From Volutella citrinella (lineage: Eukaryota; Ascomycota; Sordariomycetes; Hypocreales; Nectriaceae): 64,000 bases of DNA. The position numbers were made by a program, and so were the translations under genes. Where the stretch lies: NCBI GenBank assembly GCA_034401135.1, contig JAWZSP010000007.1, positions 1,054,001 through 1,118,000 on the forward strand, in the 5' to 3' direction. The stretch's first letter is position 1. Every line of letters begins with the position of its first letter. The notes under the pieces were generated by a model. That model saw nothing but the letters and a program-made list of their open reading frames with translations, was not told where the DNA came from and searched no databases. This document shows positions 22,916 through 33,505 of this stretch, in pieces.

Positions 22916-25891
22916 TCACCACTTCGGCTGCCCTTGAGTGCTTTCCATTTCGAGTCCCTTGATATTCTGGCTCCAATCCTGCCAGTTGAACCCGTCCCCG
23001 AGCATATCAATATCCTCGCCACCCAAGTCGCCGATGGATGGGCCAGTCCCCATATCCCAGAAGTATGGGGGAGGATATTCCTCCTTGGGCAGTCCGGCCT
23101 GGGCCTGGAACTGCTGGCCGGCAAGGTTCTGTTGTTGTTGCTGCTGCATTTGTTGTTGTTGTTGCTGTTCGGGCGCCGTCTGTGGCGTCGCCGCTATGTT
23201 GGCTACTTGTGCTGGGCCTGTAAAGAAGCGGCTTTGCTTGAGCGCCATTTCATTGCTGGCGATGGGCCAGAAGGCGGTCGGGGAGAAAACCATGGCTGGG
23301 TCGACGATGTCGTCCAAGATATTGAGGGCAACGTCGCCCATGTCGACCTGGGGCGCGGCTGAAGTACCAGGCACGGCTGGTTGAACCTGCGCTTGCTGCA
23401 CTGTCGGGTCTCGAGGGTTTGCGGTTGACGACACTTCGTCACCCACTGGCATGAGCGGAGGATGGGTAGTCGCCGGGCGCACCATCAGCCGCCACTGCTC
23501 TCGTATCTGCTCCATCTTGGCCTCCGCTCCCGGCACCGACCCGAACCGGGCTTGCGCAGGGTCCATCCGCTCCATAAAGTCTAGCCGACGAGCCTCATCG
23601 GGATTGTTTCGGAGACGAATAAGCTCGGTAGTCCTGTGCTTGGTCGCCCGAATAGTGAGCTTCTTCAATGGCAGCACTAGGGAAGCGTGGTTTGGCGTCT
23701 TTGCGTATTGGATCGGGCTCGACATGAAGCCGTGGAGTGCCTGCCAACCACGCTCCACCAGCGCGGTCCAGGGGCGGCGACAGCTCTCTATCAAAAAGTA
23801 GGCCATGGCATGCCAATTGGCGTACGTCTGGAATAGCCACCGATACTGCTTGCAGCGTGGGTCCGAGTTCAGGATGTAATTGTACTCGATGATTTCAATG
23901 GCTGCCACATAGACTCGTTGCCGTGCGTCCTCCGAGAGCTCACCGTCGGTGCCTGGGAACAGCAAGGGCTGATAGATGACGAGACACATCTTGGCCATGA
24001 TGACTCGGGTAATCATGGCCGCCATCCAGTACAAGGGGTCCGTCTCGTCGAGAACGTGTTTCAGGAAATTGGACTCGACGTGGTGATAAATGTCAATAAG
24101 CATGCGCTCTCTCTCGCCAAGGCTTGCTTTGTCAACCGCCTCCCCTTTCGCGCACGAAGCCGATTCCCTGATGAAGCGCCGCGACGCATTGCACATTTCG
24201 AACCGGACGATGGCGACTGCGGTATCCGAGCGACCATCGCGCGGCTCCGGAAACTCGGTGTCATCGGGTCTGATATCTAGATCGTTGATGTTGCTTGGCA
24301 TTTGTGTGTCGTAGCCGCTGTCCTGGATCAATAGGTCGGTGCCCAGCTCATCTGATGCGCGAAGATCCAGGAGGATCATCTGCCACCACACTCGCCGCCG
24401 CATTTCCGTCTCAAAGGGGCTGAGTCCAAAGTTTGTGCCGTCACGGTGAAGGCCCATGCCCTGGCCAAGATGGATCAAGAGGCCGCAAAGAGACCAGCAG
24501 AATCGACTGTAATCCTGCCGCCTTACAACGGTGAGGAAAATGACAAACGCCTGCAGCACTGTGAGGTCGGTGGTGTTGAGGAAATTGGCCTTCGAAAGGG
24601 CTTGCTCTACAGCAAACCGGTATTGTACCAGTAACTCATCTCTGTCGGCACCAAGGTTGGTTTCCACCTGGATACAGCATTATTAGCATCTGGGCAACTG
24701 AGCTGGACTTGTTTCAACGAGTTACCTCGTCAGATTCGAGAGAGATGATTGCTGCGTAGTAGATAGCAAAGACCAGGGCTTCTTGGCCTGGTGAAAGTTT
24801 TGACGTATCCTTCCTCGCATCCCGAAACACCAAGTCCATCGATGGGACATGGACTACTTTGAGCAAGGACTCGACGTTCTCTTGGTACACGGACCAGAGA
24901 TAGGGCACATGTGAGGGAATTGGATGACATTTTTCCAGGTTCACGTCCACAGATCTATATCCAAAAATGAAACCGTGGTGATCTAGGGTGGTAGTTGTGG
25001 GGGCGCTGATTGGAGTTTGTTCGTCGTCGTAATCGGAATCTTCCTCGTCCGTCAAGCGCTGCGTTTCTTTTCGGATCGAATCAAGCTATCATTTTGTCAG
25101 CAAATCCACTCATCGCCTTGCATCCGAATAGAATAAACACCAACTTCATCATTGAGCTTGGCCCAGAAACCGCTGCTCACGTATCTGCTCTTGGACCCAT
25201 GGTCATCGAGGACTAGGCGACCGAACTGCTTGTGTAATTCCTTTTTACGGGTTGGGTCTGGTTCGCTAACCGCCGACTCGCTACCCTTGGGGCTCTCCGA
25301 GGCATGGCCAAAGATGCCAGAAAGTGATGACTGCCTGACAGATGCTGTTCGGTCCAGCCCCGAGAGGTGTGCGCCTTGCGGGGCTTCGGGCGAGCTCGCC
25401 GAGGAGGGCCCTTTGCCAGCAGACTCGACCTCGATCTGGCCGCTTAGCTCCTCGACAATGCCCTCCAGCTTCCTCAAGCGCTTCATCAGCTCGAGCTCGC
25501 GCTGGCTCGAGTTCTTCGTGGGCGCATTGGGGTCCTTTGGTCGCGGCTGACGGGGCGCACGGCCGGGGGCGGGGAAGACGCAGGGAATCAGAGCACGGCG
25601 GCAGTTGGAGCACGGCATTTGCTTATCGCATCGGACCTTGCGTCGCCGGCACGTCACGCATGACCGAGGGTTCAGCGTGGGAGCCCCAGAGGCGTCCGTC
25701 ATGGGGCTTGTGTGGGCATCCGGCCCAGTCGTCTGGTAGATGGTGACGTTGTTGGTTGGGTGCGATCGCTGGCCGGGGGCATCCGTTGCGGTCGGCGACG
25801 GGGCGCTCTGCTTGCCGGTATCGAGGCCCTCGGCGTCGACCATGGCGCCGAAGTCGAAGCTCATGTTCAGCGTATCGAGATAGCTGGTCAT
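22916..25891 (-). CDS. Zn(II)2Cys6 transcription factor with fungal-specific middle domain
   Basis: Fungal DNA-binding regulator; target genes unknown. Exons 25891-25145, 25085-24726 and 24667-22916 give 952 residues; introns are 59 and 58 nt. The binuclear zinc cluster has Cys78, 81, 88, 94, 97 and 104 in the pattern CX2CX6CX5CX2CX6C. A basic linker and a coiled-coil candidate (ELELMKRLRKLEGIVEEL) follow, suggesting dimer binding. The fungal_trans domain spans roughly 370-700, with FCWSLCGLLIHLGQGMGLHRDG and RRRVWWQMILLDLR. A glutamine-rich stretch lies near residues 865-885 and an acidic tail may be an activation domain. I chose the first intron donor (GTTGGT, phase 0) because the alternative GTGTTT would create an immediate stop. 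No biosynthetic genes lie beside it. Start at MTSYLD; an in-frame ATG 11 codons upstream is possible. Confidence 0.92.
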
Positions 25892-28800
25892 CGCTGTCAG
25901 GTGAGGCGAATGATGCGTCCGCAAGTAACAACGGCAGCAGCAGGTGAAGAGGCTCGATGGTGGCGGGCGCCCGCGGTGGAGCTGCCGTCAGTAAGGGTGG
26001 TAAGCAGAGACAGGCGCCGCGTCGGGAGTTGGCGGGACGCAGTTCGGCAGAGTCGGAGGCGACGCAAAAGCCATCGACAATGAGGACAATACGCGCAGTT
26101 GCGATGCTGCGCCTCAACTACGAAGAGTCAGAGGATCGTCCGGGAAGCCAGTGCAGCGGAGGCCGTTCCGGTTGGGGTTGCACGGACGACACGGCAACAG
26201 GTTGATGAGATTGATTAGGATTGTAGGTCGACAAACGAAAGCTGTTGGTTCAGGCGAAAGTGGGGTGGGGGAAGTTGGGGGTCTACTGAGACTCCAAGTT
26301 TGGGCGATTGCCCCTCAGTGAACGTCCACTGCTGCAAGTGGGCAGGCAAATGGCAGTCTCAGCACCTTCCTCGGCGGGGTAATTGCTGTGTCCCTGCCTG
26401 TGGGCTAAGGTATGACTCTTCGACGGCCTGGTGCCCTATGATTATTATGACTCTGCCGTCCGTCTCGAGTGTTGACACGCCCGCTTGTGGACAATTGCCT
26501 CAAACTCAAACTCAAACTCTTGTGTAGTACTGAGTGCGGTGAAACGCTGTGCTGTGCGTGCTCGGCCCGGGTTGTGGGTGAGACAGAGTCGGTTGTAGAC
26601 TCGCACCTTAACCCTTTCAAGCATAACCGTCAGCCCTACTTCCAATGCGGACAATGACCACCCCAAGATGGCACTGATGGTCATAACGAATAACAAATAC
26701 AAGTGATTGATTTGCGCCGCCACTGACGACTTGCTGGCTGCAATTGCGGAACTAGTTCTGACAAATCTGCTCAATAGCAGGAAATGTTAGTTGTGACATT
26801 GGGTTGCCATCACCACGCTAGTTCAGCCATCAATGGATGGATGTCCCCATCTTGCCAACTACTCCAACTTGACAAGTGCAAATGGGCTGCGGTCCATCTC
26901 ACGACTGGCGCTGAATATCCCGCATCTCTCAAGGAAACCAGATCCGATTTGCTGGCGGAGATGCCAATCGGTGCTACGCTGCTCTGCTCTAGCCTCTTTG
27001 CCTAATTGCATCCCCATGCTCGTGGTTCGCGGACGACACCCGTGACGCTGCGGTTGCCTACACTAAGGTAGTTGCCATGCCCAAGCGCCGGCCGAAACAA
27101 CACAACGCCTCCCGCAGTTGCCCTGGGCAAATGATTGCCGCGTCTGGAAACCTTCCTCGGCCTGCCTCGCATTAGATCGTATCTGATACATCATAAAATC
27201 TGCCTAACGCGAACCAGCGCGGTTGAAAGTGCAGCTTTTTTTTTGCGTGGGTGCTGCATGAGATTCCGGGCACCTGGCACAGCATCCCGCCCTGCATCTT
27301 CTAGTCTGCAACCCTCTGCAAAACTTTACTTGAACCTCTTCCGAAGCAATTGCGCACAACAAGAGCTCCAAGGGACTGACGATGGTGAATGTTGTTGCTC
27401 AGGGTAGGTTTGTTTCCTAGTCTTTGGTGCTCAAAAGCCGTCCAATTCGCATTTTCCGGTTAGCTCACTCGTATCCCCACCCAAGTTTGATGTAAAATGA
27501 CGCTGCCAGCGGCTTGCACCCAAGAAGACCCATCTTCGGGAACAATGCAGAGAAACCAGCCACGTGTGACCAGGCGATATGACGTTTCTTAGCTCTATGG
27601 AGCCTGCCTGCATTCAATTTAGGCCATGTGAGAGTCATTAATGTCCCAGCTTTCCGGGGCGCTTTGGCGGCCACTGCCCAACATCGGCGCGGCCCCACAT
27701 CTACTCGGCGTTAGCCACAGGCTGTTCGGCATCAGGAGGCAAGAATGCTGCTTGTCCTACTAGTACTACTATTAGTAAAATACACATTCATTGCTTGCTC
27801 TGTGCTCTACAAACGTGAGGCCCCCGTTAGGATCTTGCCTATGCCTGCTCTGGAAGCAACCTGCGACCTGCGGGCTATGCATAGACGGCTCTCCTTAGGT
27901 AGCCACGGCTAACGCGGCAAATACGTAAACTGGCTCGGGGCGGAGAAAGGCCCCGATCGACGTAGGCGTTTACCCGGAAGATGGCAAGGCTGGTCATGCC
28001 TTGGATATCGGAGACTGCCTGCTTCGACCGGTACGGAAGCAGGGCCGAGTTTACCCGGATTCGGACGGCGAGCTTGAACCAAGTAGGGAATCCTACCGAC
28101 AAGAATGCATGGCAAGTCGGGGTCGATCAGAGGTGCGCGACGGCGAGGTCTCGGACAATCGTGTGAGCAGAGCCGCATCTTTGGTCGCCATCGGTATCCA
28201 TCCCTGGGAAGCTCACGCAGTCACCGGCGTGCAGGCCTGGCTGCGATGGCGCTTGATAATTGGAGGAGTTGGTGATATGGTGTCGTCGAGGGATGCAGCG
28301 ATCCTGCCAGCGCTTGCAGTCTTCAATGTAGGATGGCGTCTCCCATGCGTGGGGAAGCATCGAACGATTGGCCGGGGCCCCAATAATGCAGCCTGTGTGG
28401 ACCACAGCGTTATCCCTCTCCTACTAACCCTTGATGAGCTGGAGGGCATGACTGGCTGCATAGGAACAGTACAACCGAAGCATTCACCGGGGAAACCAGG
28501 CCCTCCTCGCTCGCACCCTATCGACGGCGAATGTCATTGGCGGACGGAACCCAACGAAGTGCCCTGCATCTCCCCTTCTCATCGGTGGCAGCGGCCCGCC
28601 GTGGTCTCCATGCTGCCCGACTCGAGACCCATGGCCTGGCGAGATGCAGCATTGAGTTGTCATGATCGTCTAGCCAAGGGCTCATCTGACCCGACGTGGC
28701 CATCTTGAATCACGGACTAGTCACGAGGCCCGCGTGAATGGAGATGCTTGGGCCAACCGTCCTGCTCCGCTGGAGCCGTGCCTCGCGGTTCGGCGCCGCC

Positions 28801-29124
28801 CACCAACCTTCCGTTGACACGGGGGGCGCCAGACTGGTGACCGATATCCGCGGCAGATAGTTACCACTCTCGTCATTGGCGCATCATCTAACAGACCCGC
28901 TGCTCCATCGCTCACCCGAGAGGGGAAGGGTGCTGCCAACCCCAAGACGGGATCCGGCATGTGCCCGAGAATGGTGTGCTGATGTTCGCTCAGAGCGAAA
29001 GGATCCATTGAACAGAGCCGCATCGAGATGTGTTGTGATTTCATTGGCATGTGTGCGGATGGAGCTGATGGAGCTGACTCCAGAGACGGAGGGAGGATTC
29101 GGCTAACTTGGAAGCGTCCTTAGC
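25892..29124. other. Long spacer upstream of the Zn2Cys6 factor; no gene seen
   Basis: About 3.2 kb. It should hold the regulator's promoter. A short tandem of the hexamer CTCAAA occurs at about 26499-26518. The longest open frame (28001-28708, plus strand) has no recognisable features and I do not call it. GC content is mixed, with no obvious transposon remnant visible by eye. Confidence 0.5.
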
Positions 29125-29132
29125 TATATAAG
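29125..29132 (+). promoter_or_regulatory. TATA box before the candidate small gene
   Basis: TATATAAG. With a start site about 30 bases downstream, the first ATG in the transcript would be at 29276, because no ATG occurs between about 29156 and that point. Its presence is the main reason to take the following tiny gene seriously. Confidence 0.5.
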
Positions 29133-29275
29133 GCTGTCCATGAACACCATCACGGCATTATCAACGGGGCAACAAAAACATTTGCCATTGAGCATTGCCG
29201 CAAACGACCATTCTTGCCAGACCTCATTATTGATTGGCATTGGCTCTATATTGAGCAGCGCAAACCCAAGTGACC

Positions 29276-29451
29276 ATGTCTGACGCGTGAGTGACACTGA
29301 ATCTGGAATGCGTCAGCGTATTGACAAGCTTAGTCCCGCGATGATCAGATATCTGAGTGAGAATGAACTCCCAGATCGTTGGGTTGAGCCACAGCCAGAC
29401 CCGCCGCCACCAGACAGTACCAATAATGGTACTTCCGACGGAGGAAGCTAG
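29276..29451 (+). CDS. Candidate small spliced gene, 42-residue product
   Basis: Not a recognised family. Exons 29276-29286 and 29334-29451 with a 47-nt intron (GTGAGT donor, TTGAC branch-like site, CTTAG acceptor) give 42 residues: acidic, with a Pro run (QPDPPPP) and a Ser/Gly/Asn tail. The context GACCATGT is fair. The photolyase gene in this window has an intron of the same length, so the size is acceptable. A later acceptor (GATCAG, exon from 29349) keeps the same frame and would drop five residues. No signal peptide or membrane segment. It could be a leader of a longer, differently spliced gene, or chance. Confidence 0.35.
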
Positions 29452-29465
29452 GACCCTCGATTGCA

Positions 29466-29621
29466 ATGGCCAACACACCCTACGATGCCGCCATCGAGAA
29501 ACCTGGATTTGCCGGCCGTTTGAGTGTCCCCTCTCCTTCTTCATTTAGTTGTTGTATATTGCGAGCGAATCACGGTGAAGTGGCCAAGGTTATTGCTGAG
29601 AAGGGATGTAAGAACATGTGA
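29466..29621 (+). CDS. Candidate 51-residue open frame after the small gene
   Basis: Begins ATGGCC 14 bases after the stop of the preceding small frame and in a different phase. The start context GCAATGG is good. No family is recognised; the product has a Ser/Pro centre and a Lys/Glu C-terminal half. It may be part of the same transcript joined by splicing I could not resolve, or spurious. Confidence 0.18.
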   Translation: MANTPYDAAIEKPGFAGRLSVPSPSSFSCCILRANHGEVAKVIAEKGCKNM

Positions 29622-29758
29622 GGGCCAGAGTTACATTTATTGTTCATGAATTCGTTACTAAGCCAGGGCCGAGGCTAGGGTCGCATATCCGATAAGTAAT
29701 ATAGCGGTTGTTCCAGTCGTTGGTGAACCTGACGACTGATTAACTAGGCTGAGCCGTT

Positions 29759-32293
29759 TTAAAACCGCTTCCTCTCCTTTCCCCGTAAGCTGATTTTCCA
29801 GAGGCAGCAGATGCTGTTGGATTCGCACCACTTCTTCACCTCCCCTGGGCTGACTTCCCCATCATGACCGGCGTGGGTGAGTTGTCCCGAATTGAGCCAG
29901 GACGCTAAGTCTTCCAGAATAATTGGTTCGTAAATCAATATCTTTTCATGCCAGGATGGCTGTGCAGGATCGTTGCTCCGCGGAGCCGCTTTAACCGCCT
30001 TCGTTATACACTCAAATAAGGCGACCTGCTGATCAGTGGGCGATGAGGCGAGCGAAAACTCTGTGTCATCGGTATTAGAGAGGGACACATCGACGTCTGG
30101 CGGAGATGAAGGTAAGTCGCCGATGGAAGAGGTGGGCGTAGACGCAAGATCACTCCCAAAATCAGAAGCTGAATCAGGGATCTCGACTATCGGAGGGTGG
30201 GTTTCAATACTCGCACGCCTCTTTCCACGTCGAGTGATGCCGGACTTTTTAGGCGACGGAGTAGAAGCTGGCTTGGTTCGAGTAGGAGTCGTCGTGGGGC
30301 TGCTTCCATCTTTTCGTGGCCGGCCGCGGGGGCGTTTCGGGGTTTCAGCAGGCTGCGCAGACGGTGGAGGCTCCTGCGGCTCGGAAGCACTGATGCTGTT
30401 TTTTCTCGGTCGACCCCGAGGACGCTTGGCAGGGCTTTCAGGGAGGAGGGGACCATCCGCTCCTGTTGACCTTGACGCTGAGGACATGGCTCTGGCATGG
30501 GTCCCCCTTACCAGTGGCCCGGTTTTGCTCCTCCAGCATTGGTCCAGCAGAGCTATCATGGCAGATCTCCGCTTGATGGGCTTAAAGCCAAATGTTGTTA
30601 CTTCTTTCGCAAGTTGTGTGTCACTAAGAAGCTCGAAATCGGGCCGCTCAGGAAGGGCCGTCGACTCAACTTTGCCCACGTTTACATCAACAAGTTCCGG
30701 ACCTGGACGTGGGCTTTGTGGCTGTGTGCTTGCTTGTGTCTCCTTGCTGATAGGCAATTCCGGGTCCTGCGAAGCAGAGAGAATATCCGACAGATTGACA
30801 AATGAGTCACTGTCTGGGATCGTCTCAGCTTGAGTCGCAGCTGAAGGCGACAAAGTTTTATACTCGTCTTTACGATATCCGAACGGATCGGCAAGGCGGT
30901 CCGTTTCAGGTAGCTGTGGGGAGCCGTCAACGAGATTGATGACCTCGACATCAAAAAGCTCTCCGTCAACATCTCTGGCCGCGGCGTCCCACAGCTTGGG
31001 GCGGAGATCTACCGGTTCGATAGAGTCGCTGTGGATCGGGATAATGAATGCATCGTCGGTCTCGGTCGAAAACTTGATTGCAGCTTGCATATCTCGCAAG
31101 ACGGTAGGAGAGGGCTCTCTGGCAAGCTGACTAGATGTTCCGAAAACAAAGTCTTGCTCTGCGACTTGTGCAAGCGCAGCACCTGGAGACAGTAAAACCG
31201 GAGGTGGCGGCTTCTGTTTCTTTTTCGTCGCCTTGGCTGGCCTCGGCCGGGAGGTTGCCTTCCCCTTGCCCTTCTTCTGTGGCCCAATTGTGAGTTCCTC
31301 TGAAGGTTTTCCATTACTCGCGAGCTGAGTTGCTATTGAGGGTGTAGGATCTGGCTGGGAGGGTATTTTGTAGGCTGCAGTGGCAAGCTCGGTAATAGTC
31401 CTTGGCTTCTTTTTGGGCGCCTTCTTTTTTACCGGCGGTTTCAGGGTGGCTGCATCGACCTGCGATTCGGCAGCCTTGGTCGCTACGAGCTCAATGAGTT
31501 TACGCTTCTTCAGTAAGTTTGACTCATTTCCATTCATGGCCGTGGTTGAATCTGAAGCCTCGTCTTCGCAAGTATAGGGTTGTAGAAGAGATCGGAACGA
31601 GTCTGTTTCAGCCTCAACTCGAGAGGCCATTGGGCTGGAGGCGGAGGATTCCAAATCAACGGTGACGACAACTTTCTGGGCTGGTGGTGTCCAATCTAAT
31701 CTTCGGGCTGTTGCTTGCTCCAATTGGAGGGGTTCATGTGCGTCTGGTTTCGGAAGACTAGTTGGCTCTGTGGGTTTGGAAAAGTAGTGGCTCATAGCCT
31801 CTAGACTCTTTTCTTGACCTTTGGTGTGTTCCGCATCTGGAGTCAGAACAGCGGTTGGCTCAATGGCTGGCTTGTGGTACTTTTGCCACGGTTTGTCACC
31901 CTCCAATGAATCCGCACCAGCTATTGACTTGGGCGACTCCGGCTTGGTCTTGCCTTGTTTCCGCCTTCTGGGTCCTGTTTTTTCGGTCGTCTTGGGGACA
32001 GAGCCCTTGTTAACTTCAACTATGGAGTCTGATGTGTTGGCCTCGGCAGCTCGAGCCCGGGCTGGTGGCTCTTCTTGGGCCGGCTCACGAGAGTCCCAGA
32101 GCTTGCGCGCTGTGGTCCAGCTCGGATTCGCATCTTCCGGAATTGGTGCAGCCCTGCTGCCACCTTTAATTGGAGGCCGACGCGGTTTTTGAAAGACAAG
32201 ATCGTGCAAAGGCGGAAGGTCTGGAGAAGAGGATCGAATTTGTATCTGTTCGCGTCGAAGTGGCGAAGACCGAAAAGCATCAGGAGTCGCCAT
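29759..32293 (-). CDS. slx4: Structure-specific endonuclease subunit SLX4
   Basis: Regulatory scaffold that binds and activates the SLX1 nuclease, which cuts branched DNA such as replication forks and Holliday-like junctions in the nucleus. One uninterrupted frame of 844 residues. The N-terminal two thirds are disordered, Pro/Lys/Ser-rich, as expected for fungal SLX4. The conserved motif LLSDTQLAKEVTTFGFKPIK with the following RRSAMIALLDQCW lies at about 555-586. AT-hook-like RPRGRPRK motifs occur twice just after it. The C-terminal SLX1-binding helical domain (ILIYEPIILEDLASWLN) lies near 785 and the protein ends about 60 residues later. The start at MATPDAF is preferred over an in-frame ATG ten codons upstream. 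It diverges from rps21 with only 400 bases between starts. Confidence 0.9.
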   Translation of the reverse strand: MATPDAFRSSPLRREQIQIRSSSPDLPPLHDLVFQKPRRPPIKGGSRAAPIPEDANPSWTTARKLWDSREPAQEEPPARARAAEANTSDSIVEVNKGSVPKTTEKTGPRRRKQGKTKPESPKSIAGADSLEGDKPWQKYHKPAIEPTAVLTPDAEHTKGQEKSLEAMSHYFSKPTEPTSLPKPDAHEPLQLEQATARRLDWTPPAQKVVVTVDLESSASSPMASRVEAETDSFRSLLQPYTCEDEASDSTTAMNGNESNLLKKRKLIELVATKAAESQVDAATLKPPVKKKAPKKKPRTITELATAAYKIPSQPDPTPSIATQLASNGKPSEELTIGPQKKGKGKATSRPRPAKATKKKQKPPPPVLLSPGAALAQVAEQDFVFGTSSQLAREPSPTVLRDMQAAIKFSTETDDAFIIPIHSDSIEPVDLRPKLWDAAARDVDGELFDVEVINLVDGSPQLPETDRLADPFGYRKDEYKTLSPSAATQAETIPDSDSFVNLSDILSASQDPELPISKETQASTQPQSPRPGPELVDVNVGKVESTALPERPDFELLSDTQLAKEVTTFGFKPIKRRSAMIALLDQCWRSKTGPLVRGTHARAMSSASRSTGADGPLLPESPAKRPRGRPRKNSISASEPQEPPPSAQPAETPKRPRGRPRKDGSSPTTTPTRTKPASTPSPKKSGITRRGKRRASIETHPPIVEIPDSASDFGSDLASTPTSSIGDLPSSPPDVDVSLSNTDDTEFSLASSPTDQQVALFECITKAVKAAPRSNDPAQPSWHEKILIYEPIILEDLASWLNSGQLTHAGHDGEVSPGEVKKWCESNSICCLWKISLRGKERKRF

Positions 32294-32693
32294 GACGCCC
32301 AAGGCAGGCAGCTGAGTGCGCAAAGCGCATCCCAGGCTTCTGTGTCGCAGCAGAATTGTTGGAAAGGTTGCAAGGTCGTTCTATGGTTGACGAAATTGTG
32401 GCTGTCGCTCACTCTCTCACATCATGCGCCTGGCGCGACTCCCGCGTTTCAATTCACAGCCTACCACCGAAGGAGAGGGGCAAACACTGAGCTGACATAT
32501 GACTAAGCATCGCGACCATTCGCGTTATCACATGACATAAAACGTGATCGCAATCCACTTTTTCGCGAGGGCTTGTCTGCCCCGCCTAGCAAACCACACA
32601 CAACCGAAAAATAAGACCAACCCATCCCACCAAGCAGTGCCGACTTCATCCAACCCACAACCACTCCCGAACAACCCCCCCCAAACCGCAAAA
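32294..32693. other. Short divergent promoter region between slx4 and rps21
   Basis: Only 400 bases separate the two start codons, so both promoters must lie here. The part nearest rps21 is rich in A and C with short C runs, as is usual for ribosomal protein leaders. Confidence 0.6.
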
Positions 32694-33014
32694 ATGGAGA
32701 ACGACCGAGGCGAGATCGTCGATCTGTAAGAACCTGACGAGCCGGACGAATCTCGCGAACGAATTACTGATATCGAACCCAGCTACGTCCCCCGCAAGTG
32801 CAGCGCCACCAACCGCATCATCAAGGCCAAGGACCACGGCTCCGTCCAGATCTCCATTGCCAAGGTTGACGAGAACGGCCGTGCCGTCCAGGGCGAGAAC
32901 CACGTCTTCGCCCTCTGCGGTTTCGTCCGAGCGATGGGCGAGAGCGACGACGCCATGAACCGACTGGCCCAGCGTGATGGCCTCCTCAAGAGCGTCTGGA
33001 GCGCTCAGCGATAA
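32694..33014 (+). CDS. rps21: 40S ribosomal protein eS21 (RPS21)
   Basis: Small-subunit cytosolic ribosomal protein. Exons 32694-32725 and 32783-33014 give 87 residues, exactly the family length. The 57-nt intron (GTAAGA donor, ACCCAG acceptor) splits the Leu codon of [11 protein letters not shown], directly before [13 protein letters not shown]. The conserved [14 protein letters not shown] motif follows. It converges with the photolyase gene downstream, with about 490 bases between the two stop codons. Confidence 0.98.
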
Positions 33015-33505
33015 ATTCTGGAACTCGGCAAAGGTATTTCGCATCTGGTGCTGGGATTCTCGGACATAGAGGCCTGACAGGATTCCAGGGTTTGGTTCGG
33101 GCATGAAGGCATGGGTGAAAATTAGGGTTGGCTGCATCTAGCAAATCCAATTCGAGGCGTTCGGCTCGATTTTGAGACAACAACAAATCACGATTCTCGA
33201 ATCCGCTTGCGATGATGTGACAAACCGATTTATGTGAAACCTTTCCGGCTGGCGAAGTCTCCTCGGATCGATGGCTCGCGTCATCACCACTTCGGGGATT
33301 CTGGGGCTACGTTGATAGTCTCCATGCCGCAGATTGATCAGGCCTTGAAAAAGCCGTGGCGGTTAAGTCCTCAGCCATGGTACAGATACGGGCCTGACAT
33401 GCTTCTTGAAGACTGCACTCTCAGTGTGGTCGAGAAATAAAACTTGTTTTGATCCAATTTTTCTACCTTACGATGAAGAAGGGAGCAGCCTCTTCCCAGA
33501 TATCC
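33015..33505. other. Convergent 3' region between rps21 and photolyase
   Basis: Contains the untranslated ends of two convergent genes. I see no other feature. Confidence 0.5.

Noticed and set aside
22916..25891. Zn2Cys6 factor as part of a secondary-metabolite cluster
   Set aside because: No polyketide synthase, peptide synthetase, terpene cyclase, P450 or transporter gene lies in the window around it.
28001..28708. 235-codon frame on the plus strand
   Set aside because: No domain, mixed composition, no TATA or splice support; the opposite strand also has open frames here.
29140..29283. 47-codon frame starting just after the TATA box at 29125
   Set aside because: Its ATG is only about 10 bases after the TATA box, so it would normally lie upstream of the transcription start.
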